Source: Prevotellaceae bacterium
GTDB taxonomy: Bacteria; Bacteroidota; Bacteroidia; Bacteroidales; UBA932
DNA length: 22,636 bases
Assembly (NCBI GenBank): GCA_031289895.1
Contig: JAITOP010000327.1
Location: 1-22,636, forward strand
Direction of reading: 5' to 3'
Position 1 is the stretch's first letter; every line of letters begins with the position of its first letter. Position numbers and translations under genes: made by a program. Of this stretch, positions 1 to 7,781 are shown piece after piece. The notes under the pieces are model-generated. The model saw nothing but the letters and a program-made list of their open reading frames with translations, was not told where the DNA came from and did not search any database.

Positions 1-1874
1 ACGATTTCGGCAATCGTTTTTGTAATGATAATTTCATCTTCCGCATCCAATGGTCGAGGACTGCTAACAAGGGGATTAATCCCCTTGTTATATCTTCTTT
101 CACGCACTTTATAATCAATCATGCGTTGTGAGGTACGACTGTCATGTATGGCTGTGGTAATGTGAAAGGCTTTTTTGTCTTTTTCCTTGAATACTTGCGG
201 AAATTCCTTGTGCCAATTGAAGCAAGGGGTTGAAACCCCTTGTTGGTTTGCAGGGCAAAGGGATTCATCCCCTTGTATCAGCGAGTTGCCGCATTTGATA
301 TTATTGTTTAGCGAAGTCAATTTGCGGTGTGGTTTGGCGGTGCGCAACCAAAGGGCAAGGCGGGCAATTTCTACACTTTCTTCGTTTATGTCCACACCGT
401 ATAAATTATTTTCTAAAATAGCATTTTCAATATCGGGAAAAACAATGCTGTGACCAAGTATTTTACTTGTCATTTCATCAATCAAGCGATGTTCGTTCAT
501 CAAAAAATCAAGGGCTGCATTGAGAAATGCGCCACTTCCACAAGCAGGGTCGCAAATAGTTAGCGAAAGCAACCATTTGCGGTATTGTGTCAATTTATCG
601 TCTAATTTTTTCTTTGTTATTGATTGCCGTTTTTTATCGGCAAAATATTCTGTTTCAATTATTTCAATATCAGCCTTTTTGTTGGAACATAGTTTGCCAA
701 GTGTATTTTCAACAATGTAAGTTGTAATGTAGCGCGGAGTGTAGAAAACACCGTCCTTTTTACGTTTAGATGTTGTTTTTCTGTCCGGCAATGGGATTAA
801 TTCCTTTGTTAAATCGGCTGTTATTTCTTCAATTTCCGTTAGGCTGTTTTCAAAAATGTGTCCGAGTATGTTTACGTCCACGTCGCTTGCAAAATCGTAT
901 TGGCTTATGCGTAAGGTATGTAATTGCAATATTTCATCTGAAACAATCACATTATCAATGATTTCGTCAGACTTAAATAATCCGCCGTTGTATGCAAAAA
1001 TTTCGTATTTATTACCTTTGTGTCCAATATTTAAATAACCAAAATACTTTTTAAAGCGGTCGTACAGTGGACGGTATTCATCTAATTTTTTGAGAGTTTC
1101 CCATTGTTCTACAATTTGTGAGATGGAATTTGCAGGCAACAAATTGCAATCTTCTGCAAAAAATATAAACAATAAACGGTCGAGCAACTTTTGCGATTTT
1201 TTAAATAATGTAAGTTGGTCGAATTGCGGATTGTTTTTTACCATATCGGCAAAAAGTTTTTGTTTAAAGTCTGAATAATCTTTATAAAGTGTTTTCGTTA
1301 TTTGGTCTTCGTTGCTAACCGATTCGGATTTTAGTTGCTTTGGAAGGTCTTTGACAATGTTTTCATAAGCAAGACAAATCCATAAAACAGCAAAATCATC
1401 TTCCGAAATAGTAAATAGGTTAAATTCAATAAAATCAATAGTATTATCTATATAAAACCGCAGCTTTTCGAAATTCGAAATAATCACATATAACGTTTTA
1501 CGGTTGTTGTTTTTATAACCGAAAGCCTGAGTTTCCACTTGTTTTAGGTCGGTGGTTTTGTGGTCTTTCAATTCGATAACCGCCCGAACTTCACCATTGA
1601 CAATAATTGCGCCGTCTGCTTTTTTGGAGTCGGTTTCGTTCTTTTTTTCGGTAATAAGATTGTAGTTAGGTTGGGGATTGAGCGTATAGCCAAGAACTTT
1701 TACAAAAAGTTCTCGCAAAAAACCTTCTTGAAACTGTTCTTCTTTGCTGCCGCGTATATTTTCTTGAATTTCAGGATTTAGAAAATAAGAGGCAAATAAT
1801 TTGTAAGCTTTTGCGATTTTTTCGTTCGCAGCAGCAATCTGTTTTTTAATAATTGTTCGTTGAAATAAACTCAT
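1..1874 (-). CDS. Type IIG restriction-modification enzyme, Eco57I-like (C-terminal part cut by window edge)
   Basis: Translation of the minus strand from ATG 1874-1872 stays open for 624 codons to the left edge, so the 3' part is missing. Around residues 85-105 there is a PD-(D/E)xK-like nuclease pattern (KADGAI, then AVIELKDHK). Near residue 375 lies DGVFYTPRYIT, the usual run-up to an N6-adenine methyltransferase domain. Near residue 440 lies SAM motif I (DPACGSGAF), followed by YGVDINEESVEIARLALWL. A nuclease and adenine methyltransferase in one chain is the type IIG arrangement, expected to modify and cut the same DNA site. The NPPY catalytic motif should lie beyond the edge. From about residue 565 (plus 180 to 1) the sequence stops looking like methyltransferase and resembles a Y1/RAYT transposase N-terminus (AFHITTAIHDSRTSQRM). 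The start overlaps the fic stop codon as ATGA, so translation is probably coupled. RM assignment is strong; the insert is less certain. Confidence 0.88.
   Translation of the reverse strand, partial: MSLFQRTIIKKQIAAANEKIAKAYKLFASYFLNPEIQENIRGSKEEQFQEGFLRELFVKVLGYTLNPQPNYNLITEKKNETDSKKADGAIIVNGEVRAVIELKDHKTTDLKQVETQAFGYKNNNRKTLYVIISNFEKLRFYIDNTIDFIEFNLFTISEDDFAVLWICLAYENIVKDLPKQLKSESVSNEDQITKTLYKDYSDFKQKLFADMVKNNPQFDQLTLFKKSQKLLDRLLFIFFAEDCNLLPANSISQIVEQWETLKKLDEYRPLYDRFKKYFGYLNIGHKGNKYEIFAYNGGLFKSDEIIDNVIVSDEILQLHTLRISQYDFASDVDVNILGHIFENSLTEIEEITADLTKELIPLPDRKTTSKRKKDGVFYTPRYITTYIVENTLGKLCSNKKADIEIIETEYFADKKRQSITKKKLDDKLTQYRKWLLSLTICDPACGSGAFLNAALDFLMNEHRLIDEMTSKILGHSIVFPDIENAILENNLYGVDINEESVEIARLALWLRTAKPHRKLTSLNNNIKCGNSLIQGDESLCPANQQGVSTPCFNWHKEFPQVFKEKDKKAFHITTAIHDSRTSQRMIDYKVRERRYNKGINPLVSSPRPLDAEDEIIITKTIAEI
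65..90. repeat. Perfect 26-bp palindrome inside the methyltransferase frame
   Basis: The sequence is its own reverse complement over 26 bases, centred on GGGGATTAATCCCC. It is translated in frame as part of the methyltransferase (NKGINPLV). It lies in the RAYT-like insert and has the form of a REP-type palindrome. Confidence 0.85.
223..242. repeat. In-frame palindrome of the same family
   Basis: Nine-base arms CAAGGGGTT and AACCCCTTG are separated by GA. It is translated in frame as QGVSTP just before the FNWHKEFP block of the methyltransferase. Confidence 0.8.
256..275. repeat. In-frame palindrome of the same family, one mismatch
   Basis: The arms CAAAGGGAT and ATCCCCTTG are separated by TC, with one mispaired base. 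It lies 13 bp from the copy at 223-242 and is translated in frame as GDESL. Confidence 0.7.
789..808. repeat. Degenerate in-frame palindrome in the methyltransferase linker
   Basis: The core GGGATTAATTCC resembles the perfect copy at 65-90 but has one mismatch and one G-T pair. It encodes TKELIPLP just before the FYTP block, a place where family members vary in length. Confidence 0.5.
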
Positions 1875-2659
1875 AATAATATATCTAAATTTAACGCCTC
1901 AGTCAGCATAAGCAAAAACGGCAACGATTTTGAATAATCAAGTTCTTCGTATTCAATGCCTAAGCGGCGAATATTGTTGTAATATGTTTGGTGGTTGTTG
2001 TAATAATATTTTTCGGATTGGATAAGCCATGCTTTTTCGCCCAATTTTTCTGCCAAAAACCATTTTTCTATAAGCCTTGCTGTGCGTCCGTTTCCATCAT
2101 TAAAAGGATGAATTTTTACAAAAACCAAATGCAATAAGGCTGCATAGTAAAAAATTTCCTGTATTGTCAATTGTTTTTTCAACAAATAGGGGAGGTCCTT
2201 GTATAGCCTCGTTAATTCGTCTGCAAGCGCAAAAGGCGACGTTGCGGCATATTCTATACGTCCGTCGGCAGCGAGTACATACATATTGTTTGTTCGTATC
2301 GTTCCTTGTTTGTGTTCCTGTAAAATGTTAGTTGAAAGTAATTTGTGTGCTATGGTGATATTTTTTTCATTGCATTGTACCGATTTTGCAAATTGATAGG
2401 CGTTATACAAATCGTCAATTTTACGTGTGTAATCAGGTGAAAATTCAATGGCAAACCGTTTATGTTTTATGTACGAATCCAAATCAATGTCTTCGCCTTC
2501 AATTTTGGAAGAGAAAACGGCAGAAACGGAAGTGTAAAAACTAAAATTATCAATAGACAATTCGCTGTCTTTCAATAATAAATATTGTTCTAAAACAGTT
2601 TTGCCAACAGTTTCGCAATAAGTTTCCAACAGATTATGCTGCAATATTTCAAACTTCAT
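1871..2659 (-). CDS. Fic-family AMP-transferase, class II (N-terminal inhibitory motif)
   Basis: 262 residues. Residues 184-195 read HPFNDGNGRTAR, a complete Fic catalytic motif with catalytic His184 and the Gly/Arg residues that bind ATP phosphates. Residues 50-55 (SSKIEG) match the (S/T)xxxE(G/N) inhibitory helix; placed N-terminally, this makes it a class II Fic expected to hold itself off through Glu54. Fic enzymes transfer AMP from ATP to Ser, Thr or Tyr hydroxyls of target proteins. The target cannot be read from sequence. The stop codon overlaps the ATG of the type IIG enzyme by ATGA, so the two are one operon with fic first. A TAnnTTTG box lies upstream at 2677-2684. All catalytic and inhibitory residues are intact, so the gene looks functional. 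A regulatory role toward the RM enzyme, or a shared defence role, is inference from linkage alone. Confidence 0.92.
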   Translation of the reverse strand: MKFEILQHNLLETYCETVGKTVLEQYLLLKDSELSIDNFSFYTSVSAVFSSKIEGEDIDLDSYIKHKRFAIEFSPDYTRKIDDLYNAYQFAKSVQCNEKNITIAHKLLSTNILQEHKQGTIRTNNMYVLAADGRIEYAATSPFALADELTRLYKDLPYLLKKQLTIQEIFYYAALLHLVFVKIHPFNDGNGRTARLIEKWFLAEKLGEKAWLIQSEKYYYNNHQTYYNNIRRLGIEYEELDYSKSLPFLLMLTEALNLDILL

Positions 2660-2676
2660 TATAATTTATTTTTCTG

Positions 2677-2684
2677 CAAAATTA
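2677..2684 (-). promoter_or_regulatory. Bacteroidota -7 box for the fic-RM operon
   Basis: TAATTTTG on the minus strand matches TAnnTTTG and lies 18 nt upstream of the fic ATG. No TTTG is seen at the usual -33 spacing. Confidence 0.5.
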
Positions 2685-2727
2685 TCATTAAAAAACAGAA
2701 ATAAAAACCTTTTATAAAATTTTCTTT

Positions 2728-2735
2728 TACTTTTG
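2728..2735 (+). promoter_or_regulatory. Bacteroidota -7 box for the radical SAM gene
   Basis: TACTTTTG matches TAnnTTTG. It overlaps a possible GTG start at 2735, which argues against that start and for ATG 2765 or 2786. No clear -33 element is present. Confidence 0.5.
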
Positions 2736-2785
2736 TGAAAAATTTTTATACAATTCATAATTTAATGATTATAAAAAATAAAGCA

Positions 2786-4144
2786 ATGAGAAAAATCGAT
2801 TTAAATGATTTATTTGATAAAGGAATGGAAATGCATCATATAACGAATACCGCATATCCGTTAACGCCTGCATCCATAAAGGAATATGCACTTCGTCAGG
2901 AATTTGCCGAACATTTTCTGGAAAAAGAATATGCCGGAATAAATGATATGTCTTTATATTTCCATGTACCGTTCTGTAAATCACGATGTAAGTTCTGTGA
3001 ATATGTTGTAGTATCCGGAAACGAGATGGATATGAAAGATGATTATGTTGATGCAGCATTAAAAGAGATTGATTTATATGGCAATATTATTAGCTCGGAT
3101 AAGAAAATAGTGGGATTTGATATAGGAGGAGGAACGCCTACGGAACTTGGATTGAAACGAATTGAAATCATAACCCGAAAATTGACCAAAACATTCAATT
3201 TTAACAATGATTTTACATGGTCAATTGAAACCACTCCATATAACGCCGTAAATAAACACGAGGAATTAAAAGGAATATACGATTTGGGTTATCATCGAAT
3301 CAGCATGGGAGTTCAGACGGTTAATGCCGAATTGTTGAAATCTATGGAACGCGAAGGCGGAATACTTTTGTATAGAAAAGCGGCAGATAAAATACGCGAA
3401 GCGGGTTTCAAAAAATTTAATATCGACTTGATGTACGGATTCAGAGACCAATCAATTGACGATTTCCGAACTACTGTCGAATATGCTGTTTCTCTTGAAC
3501 CTGAGTACATAACGCTATACGAAATGAGATACAAACTAACTAAAATATCGCATGAAGCCCATGATGTTACACGAGCAAAAATTAACCGGCAATATAGAAT
3601 TGCTTATGAAACCTTAGTGCAAAACGGATATGACGCTAATTATGGAAAAAATACATTCAGTAAAATAAAAAATGATTACGGAACAAGTAATTATCTTACA
3701 AACAGAGTTATAAATGCCACGCCATATCTTGGACTTGGAGCAGGCGCACAATCTTTCGGATTGCACTATCTTTCATATAATCAAGGTGCTGCAAATAAAC
3801 GTATATCATCTTATATTGAATCTGTAAACAACGGGAAATTTCCAATTCAGGATATTTACGAACTGCCTGAGCAGGAACTGATTGCAAAAGCAATTTCAGT
3901 CATGTTTTATTTTGGTTTCATTGATTTGAATTCTTTTAAAACCAGATTTGGAAAAAATTTATGTAATGAATTTGCAGATGAAATTGAATATTTGAAATTA
4001 TGGAATCTTATTACAATCGACGACAAACAATTAACTATTACACGAAACGGCGTTAATCATTTGGGCGGAGTTATTCCGATGTTTTATTCCGACCGCAGTA
4101 AAAATGAATTGATGAATATGAATATTGATAAAATATTATTTTGA
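2786..4144 (+). CDS. HemN/HemW-like radical SAM protein (coproporphyrinogen III oxidase family)
   Basis: The Fe-S/SAM motif CKSRCKFC (CxxxCxxC, first Cys codon at 2975) is followed by IGGGTPT and by HRISMGVQT, all hallmarks of the HemN/HemW family. Oxygen-independent HemN normally has one more Cys directly after the triad (CxxxCxxCxC). Here the next residues are Glu-Tyr, as in HemW heme chaperones and heme-processing relatives, so coproporphyrinogen oxidase activity should not be assumed. The C-terminal part (EQELIAKAISVMFYFGFIDL onward) fits the winged-helix HemN_C region. Three starts are possible: GTG 2735 (inside the promoter box), ATG 2765 and ATG 2786. I chose 2786 because the conserved-looking sequence begins there and an A-rich stretch precedes it. 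The gene stands alone with its own promoter, divergent from fic. No heme biosynthesis gene is adjacent. Confidence 0.85.
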   Translation: MRKIDLNDLFDKGMEMHHITNTAYPLTPASIKEYALRQEFAEHFLEKEYAGINDMSLYFHVPFCKSRCKFCEYVVVSGNEMDMKDDYVDAALKEIDLYGNIISSDKKIVGFDIGGGTPTELGLKRIEIITRKLTKTFNFNNDFTWSIETTPYNAVNKHEELKGIYDLGYHRISMGVQTVNAELLKSMEREGGILLYRKAADKIREAGFKKFNIDLMYGFRDQSIDDFRTTVEYAVSLEPEYITLYEMRYKLTKISHEAHDVTRAKINRQYRIAYETLVQNGYDANYGKNTFSKIKNDYGTSNYLTNRVINATPYLGLGAGAQSFGLHYLSYNQGAANKRISSYIESVNNGKFPIQDIYELPEQELIAKAISVMFYFGFIDLNSFKTRFGKNLCNEFADEIEYLKLWNLITIDDKQLTITRNGVNHLGGVIPMFYSDRSKNELMNMNIDKILF

Positions 4145-4477
4145 TTGTGATGAAATAAAAAACTTATGAACAAAATTTTATCAACTTTTAATGTCCAAAA
4201 TTAAACTTTTTTTGGTGGAGGAGGCAAACTTTCAATTTTCGTAGTAAATATGCGCCTTTGAAATCCAAACTTAACATAATATAAATTATGGGACAAATTA
4301 ATGGATTGTTAAATTTTTATAATTTTTCTAATATTTATTTTTTTATATGTTGTTGATTTATAATATTAATCGTTTATAATGCAAAAAAAGTATGCCTAAT
4401 TGATAGAAATTTTTTTTTGAAATTAAAAAAATGATAGTAAACTTGCAAAACTTTTTTAGATAAATATACCATGATGT
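4145..4477. other. Intergenic gap, no gene seen
   Basis: 333 bp, very AT-rich, with no convincing ORF, RNA gene or terminator hairpin. A short purine-rich patch (GGTGGAGGAGG, about 4214-4224) stands out in composition. The promoter of the 4478 operon must be here, but I see no clean TAnnTTTG box. Confidence 0.5.
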
Positions 4478-4993
4478 ATGGCAACAATAAACAAAAAACA
4501 AACAAAAACACAAGCTACAAAACAAACTAAAAAAACTGCAGCTAAAAAAGCTACTGAAAAAAAAATTGTAAAAAAAACGACTACAACTGTTAAAAAAGAA
4601 ATTTCTGAAAAAACGACTAAAACAGTTGACAAAAAAAATGCTGCAACAGAAACACCGCAGCAACCTGCAAAAACATCAGGAAATGCTCCTGTAAAACGCA
4701 GAATTGTTGTTAATTACAATCAGCTTGCGCCCGAACTCATTGAGTTGTTAAACGAGCAATATCCGCTCGGTTGGAGGAACTTTATTATCAAAGTAGAAAA
4801 AGGAAATGGCGACTTCTTTCACGCTATAACCCTTGACACAGAAGATGTTAGCTACCTTATTAAAGTTCCGGTTAAAATTGATAGTGAAATCACTGATGAT
4901 GTTGAAAAGGACTTATTTGGTCTTATTCCCGACGACGAATTTATGGTTGATGATGAACAAGAAGAAGAATATGATGAAAAAGATGATATTTAA
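4478..4993 (+). CDS. Unrecognised protein with Lys/Thr/Ala-rich basic N-terminus and acidic C-terminus
   Basis: 171 residues in two contrasting halves. Residues 1 to about 72 are almost only Lys, Thr, Ala and Gln with KKT/KTT-like runs, similar in composition to histone H1-like DNA-binding tails. Residues 73-171 form a compact-looking domain (VVNYNQLAPELIELLNEQYP, then GWRNFIIKVEKGNGDFFHAI) ending in a strongly acidic tail (DDEQEEEYDEKDD). I do not recognise a named family for the globular part. The basic tail suggests nucleic-acid or polyanion binding; the acidic tail could fold back on it or bind a basic partner. Both are inference. The stop codon lies 11 bp before the acyl-CoA ligase ATG, so it is the likely first gene of that operon. 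Nearby ATGs at 4471 and 4474 are in other frames. Confidence 0.75.
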   Translation: MATINKKQTKTQATKQTKKTAAKKATEKKIVKKTTTTVKKEISEKTTKTVDKKNAATETPQQPAKTSGNAPVKRRIVVNYNQLAPELIELLNEQYPLGWRNFIIKVEKGNGDFFHAITLDTEDVSYLIKVPVKIDSEITDDVEKDLFGLIPDDEFMVDDEQEEEYDEKDDI

Positions 4994-5004
4994 AATATAA
5001 AAAG

Positions 5005-6675
5005 ATGATTATATCGGAAAAAACGTTTCCAAAAACGCTTCAGCAATTAATCTGTCAAAGTGTTGAAAACTACAGCGATAGACCCTCATTATCTTTTGTT
5101 GAAGGCGAACCGATAACTTATAAACAGTTTGGAGAATCGGTAGTGCAAACACAAAAACTTTTATCGGGCATAGGAATTGCTGCCAACGATAAAGTTGCAA
5201 TCTTATCGCAAAATATGCCCAATTGGGGAATTGCATATTTTGCTGTTACGGCAATGGGAGCAATAGTTGTGCCGCTTCTCCCCGATTTTTCAGCCATCGA
5301 AATCGATAACGTTTTGCAACACTCCGAAACCAAAGCTATATTTGTATCCGAGCGTTTGAAAGATAAAGTCAGTCAAATAAATTCGGCTGCTCTTAAAACA
5401 AAAATCAAATTAGACGATTTTGAAATTTACGAAAATTCGAGCGAAATTAAACATATCGACGAACCGTTGAACTACACGGTTAGCCCCGACGATTTGGCTG
5501 CAATAATTTACACATCCGGAACTACCGGCAAACCAAAAGGCGTAATGCTAACGCACAAAAATTTATGTAGTCAACTTGTGCAAACTTATGGCTGTCAGGC
5601 GGTTAATGAATACGATATTTTTCTTTCCATACTACCTCTTTCGCATACCTACGAAAACAGTTGCGGATTGATTCTGGGAGTTTTTGGCGGAGCAGCAACT
5701 TATTATTTGGAAAAACCGGCGACATCAAGCGTTTTGTTGCCCGCATTACAAAAAATACGTCCTACCCTTATTCTAATCGTACCATTGATTATTGAAAAAA
5801 TTTTTAGAGAAAAAATTATCAAAAAAATAAAATCATCCGTCATCCTTAAAACCTTGTATCGTATAGCGTTTTTCAGAAAAATTATGTACAAAAAAGCAAG
5901 TAAACAACTTTACGAAACATTTGGCGGAAAACTTATATTTTTCGGAATCGGCGGCGCAAAACTCGACCCTGTGGTTGAACGATTTTTGTTTGAAGGCAAA
6001 AAAATTCCTTATGCCATAGGTTACGGACTTACAGAATGTTCGCCATTGGTTACAGCAGCCATTGTTGGAGGCGTAAAAGTGAGTTCGGCAGGCTATCCGG
6101 TGAAAAATGTAGAACTGTGCATTAACAACCCAAATCCGGTTACAGGCGAAGGCGAAATTTGGATGCGCGGCGAAAATATAATGAAAGGCTATTATAAAAA
6201 CCTCGAACTTACCCGCGAAGTACTTACCGAAGACGGATGGTTTCGCTCAGGCGATTTGGGATTTATCGACAAAACGGGACGACTGTACATTCGCGGACGA
6301 CTGAAAAACATGATTTTAAGCTCATCGGGCGAAAATGTTTATCCCGAAGAAATTGAATCGGTAATTAATAATTTCAAACACGTACTCGAATCAATGGTAA
6401 TAGAACGAAAGGGTAAACTGCTTGCTATGGTGCGTTTTAACTACGAAGAATTAGAAAAAATTTATACACAGTTCACCGAAGATATATCGCAAATATTGGA
6501 AAAACTTGCCGAAGAACTTCGCAATTATGTAAACACACGGGTAAACAGAGCATCGCACATCGCAATAGTGATACCGCTTGCCGACGAATTTGAAAAAACC
6601 GCCTCGCAAAAAATAAAACGATATTTATATACCGATAGTGTTATAAATAAATATCTTAAAATGATAAAAAACTAA
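5005..6675 (+). CDS. Long-chain fatty-acid-CoA ligase (AMP-forming, FadD-like)
   Basis: 556 residues of the ANL adenylating superfamily. The ATP-binding loop YTSGTTGKPKGVMLTH is at 169-184, YGLTECSPL at 340-348, DGWFRSGDLGF at 410-420, the hinge region GRLKNMILSSSGENVYPEEI at 431-450, and a C-terminal TASQKIKRYLY supplies the expected catalytic Lys. These enzymes activate a fatty acid to acyl-AMP and then acyl-CoA at the inner face of the membrane. The YGLTEC/SSSGENVYPEEIE pattern fits the long-chain acyl-CoA ligase group; the precise chain length cannot be read from sequence. Length is normal and all core motifs are intact. The gene sits 11 bp after the basic/acidic protein and 3 bp before the nitroreductase-like gene, so all three are probably co-transcribed. 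Confidence 0.93.
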   Translation: MIISEKTFPKTLQQLICQSVENYSDRPSLSFVEGEPITYKQFGESVVQTQKLLSGIGIAANDKVAILSQNMPNWGIAYFAVTAMGAIVVPLLPDFSAIEIDNVLQHSETKAIFVSERLKDKVSQINSAALKTKIKLDDFEIYENSSEIKHIDEPLNYTVSPDDLAAIIYTSGTTGKPKGVMLTHKNLCSQLVQTYGCQAVNEYDIFLSILPLSHTYENSCGLILGVFGGAATYYLEKPATSSVLLPALQKIRPTLILIVPLIIEKIFREKIIKKIKSSVILKTLYRIAFFRKIMYKKASKQLYETFGGKLIFFGIGGAKLDPVVERFLFEGKKIPYAIGYGLTECSPLVTAAIVGGVKVSSAGYPVKNVELCINNPNPVTGEGEIWMRGENIMKGYYKNLELTREVLTEDGWFRSGDLGFIDKTGRLYIRGRLKNMILSSSGENVYPEEIESVINNFKHVLESMVIERKGKLLAMVRFNYEELEKIYTQFTEDISQILEKLAEELRNYVNTRVNRASHIAIVIPLADEFEKTASQKIKRYLYTDSVINKYLKMIKN

Positions 6676-6678
6676 ATT

Positions 6679-7278
6679 ATGAAAACAAAAATTTTTGCAG
6701 CAATTATTGTATCGCTTATTGCAGTTGGTTTTACATCGTGCTGCAACAACGAAAAAACATCAAAACCTACCGACGAAATTGTGTTGGAAAACATTGCAAA
6801 TCGCAAAAGCGTAAGAGATTACGTTGAAGGAAAATCGGTTGAACCCGAAAAAATTGATAAATTATTACGCGCCGCAATGGCTGCTCCAACAGGCAAAAAC
6901 ACTCAGCCGTGGGAATTTGTAGTGATTACCGACAGAACGGTTTTAGACGCATTGGCGGCAAATTTGCCTTATGCAAAAATGCTTTCACAGGCAACTCTTG
7001 CAATAATAGTTTGCGCAGACACCACAAAATCAGAATATTGGTATGTTGACTGTTCTGCCGCCACCGAAAATATTTTGCTCGCTGCCGAAGCAATGCAACT
7101 CGGCGCAGTGTGGACGGCAAGCTATCCTTATGCAAACAGAATGAGCACAGTAAAAAAAGTTACAGGTCATCCCGATAACATTCAGTCGCTGTGTGTGATT
7201 TCTATCGGCTATCCAAGCCTGAAAGAAATGCCGAAAGACAAATGGAAACCCGAAAAAATTCATAAAGAACGCTGGTAG
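6679..7278 (+). CDS. Nitroreductase-family protein with lipoprotein signal
   Basis: 199 residues. Residues 1-20 form a short lipoprotein signal (basic MKTK, hydrophobic stretch, then GFTSC with the lipobox Cys). After a short linker the nitroreductase fold begins: ENIANRKSVRDY carries the Arg-Ser-Arg pattern that binds FMN phosphate, followed by AAMAAPTGKNTQPWEF, another conserved FMN-contact region. The C-terminal part has ENILLAAEAMQLGAVWT and the usual ISIGYP end strand. The family uses FMN and NAD(P)H to reduce nitro compounds, quinones or flavins. NAD(P)H is not normally available outside the cytoplasm, so the lipoprotein signal makes electron supply a puzzle. The start lies 3 bp after the acyl-CoA ligase stop, showing operon membership. 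Confidence 0.9.
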   Translation: MKTKIFAAIIVSLIAVGFTSCCNNEKTSKPTDEIVLENIANRKSVRDYVEGKSVEPEKIDKLLRAAMAAPTGKNTQPWEFVVITDRTVLDALAANLPYAKMLSQATLAIIVCADTTKSEYWYVDCSAATENILLAAEAMQLGAVWTASYPYANRMSTVKKVTGHPDNIQSLCVISIGYPSLKEMPKDKWKPEKIHKERW

Positions 7279-7310
7279 AATAATATTATAAATATCTGAA
7301 AATTAAAATT

Positions 7311-7757
7311 ATGGATAAAAATAATCCTTTCATAAAATTCGGACAAATTTTATTGGGACTTGTAATTATTGCCCTATTGGTTTTTGCGGCAAGCAATATT
7401 GGTAAATTCGGTAAAACCAACAATCATGATGCGGAAGTAAATAAAACGATTACCGACATGATAAAAAAATACAACGATAACGCACCGTTTATGATAAGCG
7501 AAGGTATTCGTTTTGAGAATATTACAGCACTGCCCAACAGAATACTTCAATATAATTTATCGTTTATAAATATGACGGTTGACGAAATAAACATTAATAA
7601 TTTTGAAAGTGAAATACCTGTGATTATCAATCAGATACGAACAAACCCGGATATGGAATATTTCAGAAAAAATAAAATGTCTTTACAATATAGTTATAAA
7701 GATAAAGATGGAGTTTTTGTAACAAACATTGATATAACTCCCGATATGTATGAATAA
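7311..7757 (+). CDS. Single-span membrane protein, tandem paralogue 1 (unknown function)
   Basis: 148 residues, not recognised. Residues about 12-27 form one hydrophobic helix (GQILLGLVIIALLVFAA) after a short KNNPFIKF segment, then a hydrophilic domain to the end. The positive flank lies before the helix, so the C-terminal domain is probably periplasmic. That domain has two predicted strand-rich stretches (APFMISEGIRFENITAL; MSLQYSYKDKDGVFV) and ends in ITPDMYE. The next gene is a clear homologue: in the first 34 residues 28 are identical. It lies 32 bp after the nitroreductase-like gene and may belong to the same operon. Confidence 0.8.
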   Translation: MDKNNPFIKFGQILLGLVIIALLVFAASNIGKFGKTNNHDAEVNKTITDMIKKYNDNAPFMISEGIRFENITALPNRILQYNLSFINMTVDEININNFESEIPVIINQIRTNPDMEYFRKNKMSLQYSYKDKDGVFVTNIDITPDMYE

Positions 7758-7781
7758 CAATAAATTTTTTATCAGATAATT

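Noticed and set aside
175..1781. Several plus-strand ORFs of 60-92 codons
   Set aside because: All are shadows of the open minus-strand type IIG gene, which has clear nuclease and methyltransferase motifs.
2735..2785. GTG start of the radical SAM gene, 17 codons upstream
   Set aside because: The GTG is the last base of the TACTTTTG promoter box, so it would not be transcribed properly.
4358..4663. 101-codon minus-strand ORF rich in Phe, Ser and Cys
   Set aside because: It is the antisense of the Lys-rich gene at 4478 and has the composition expected from complementing AAA codons.
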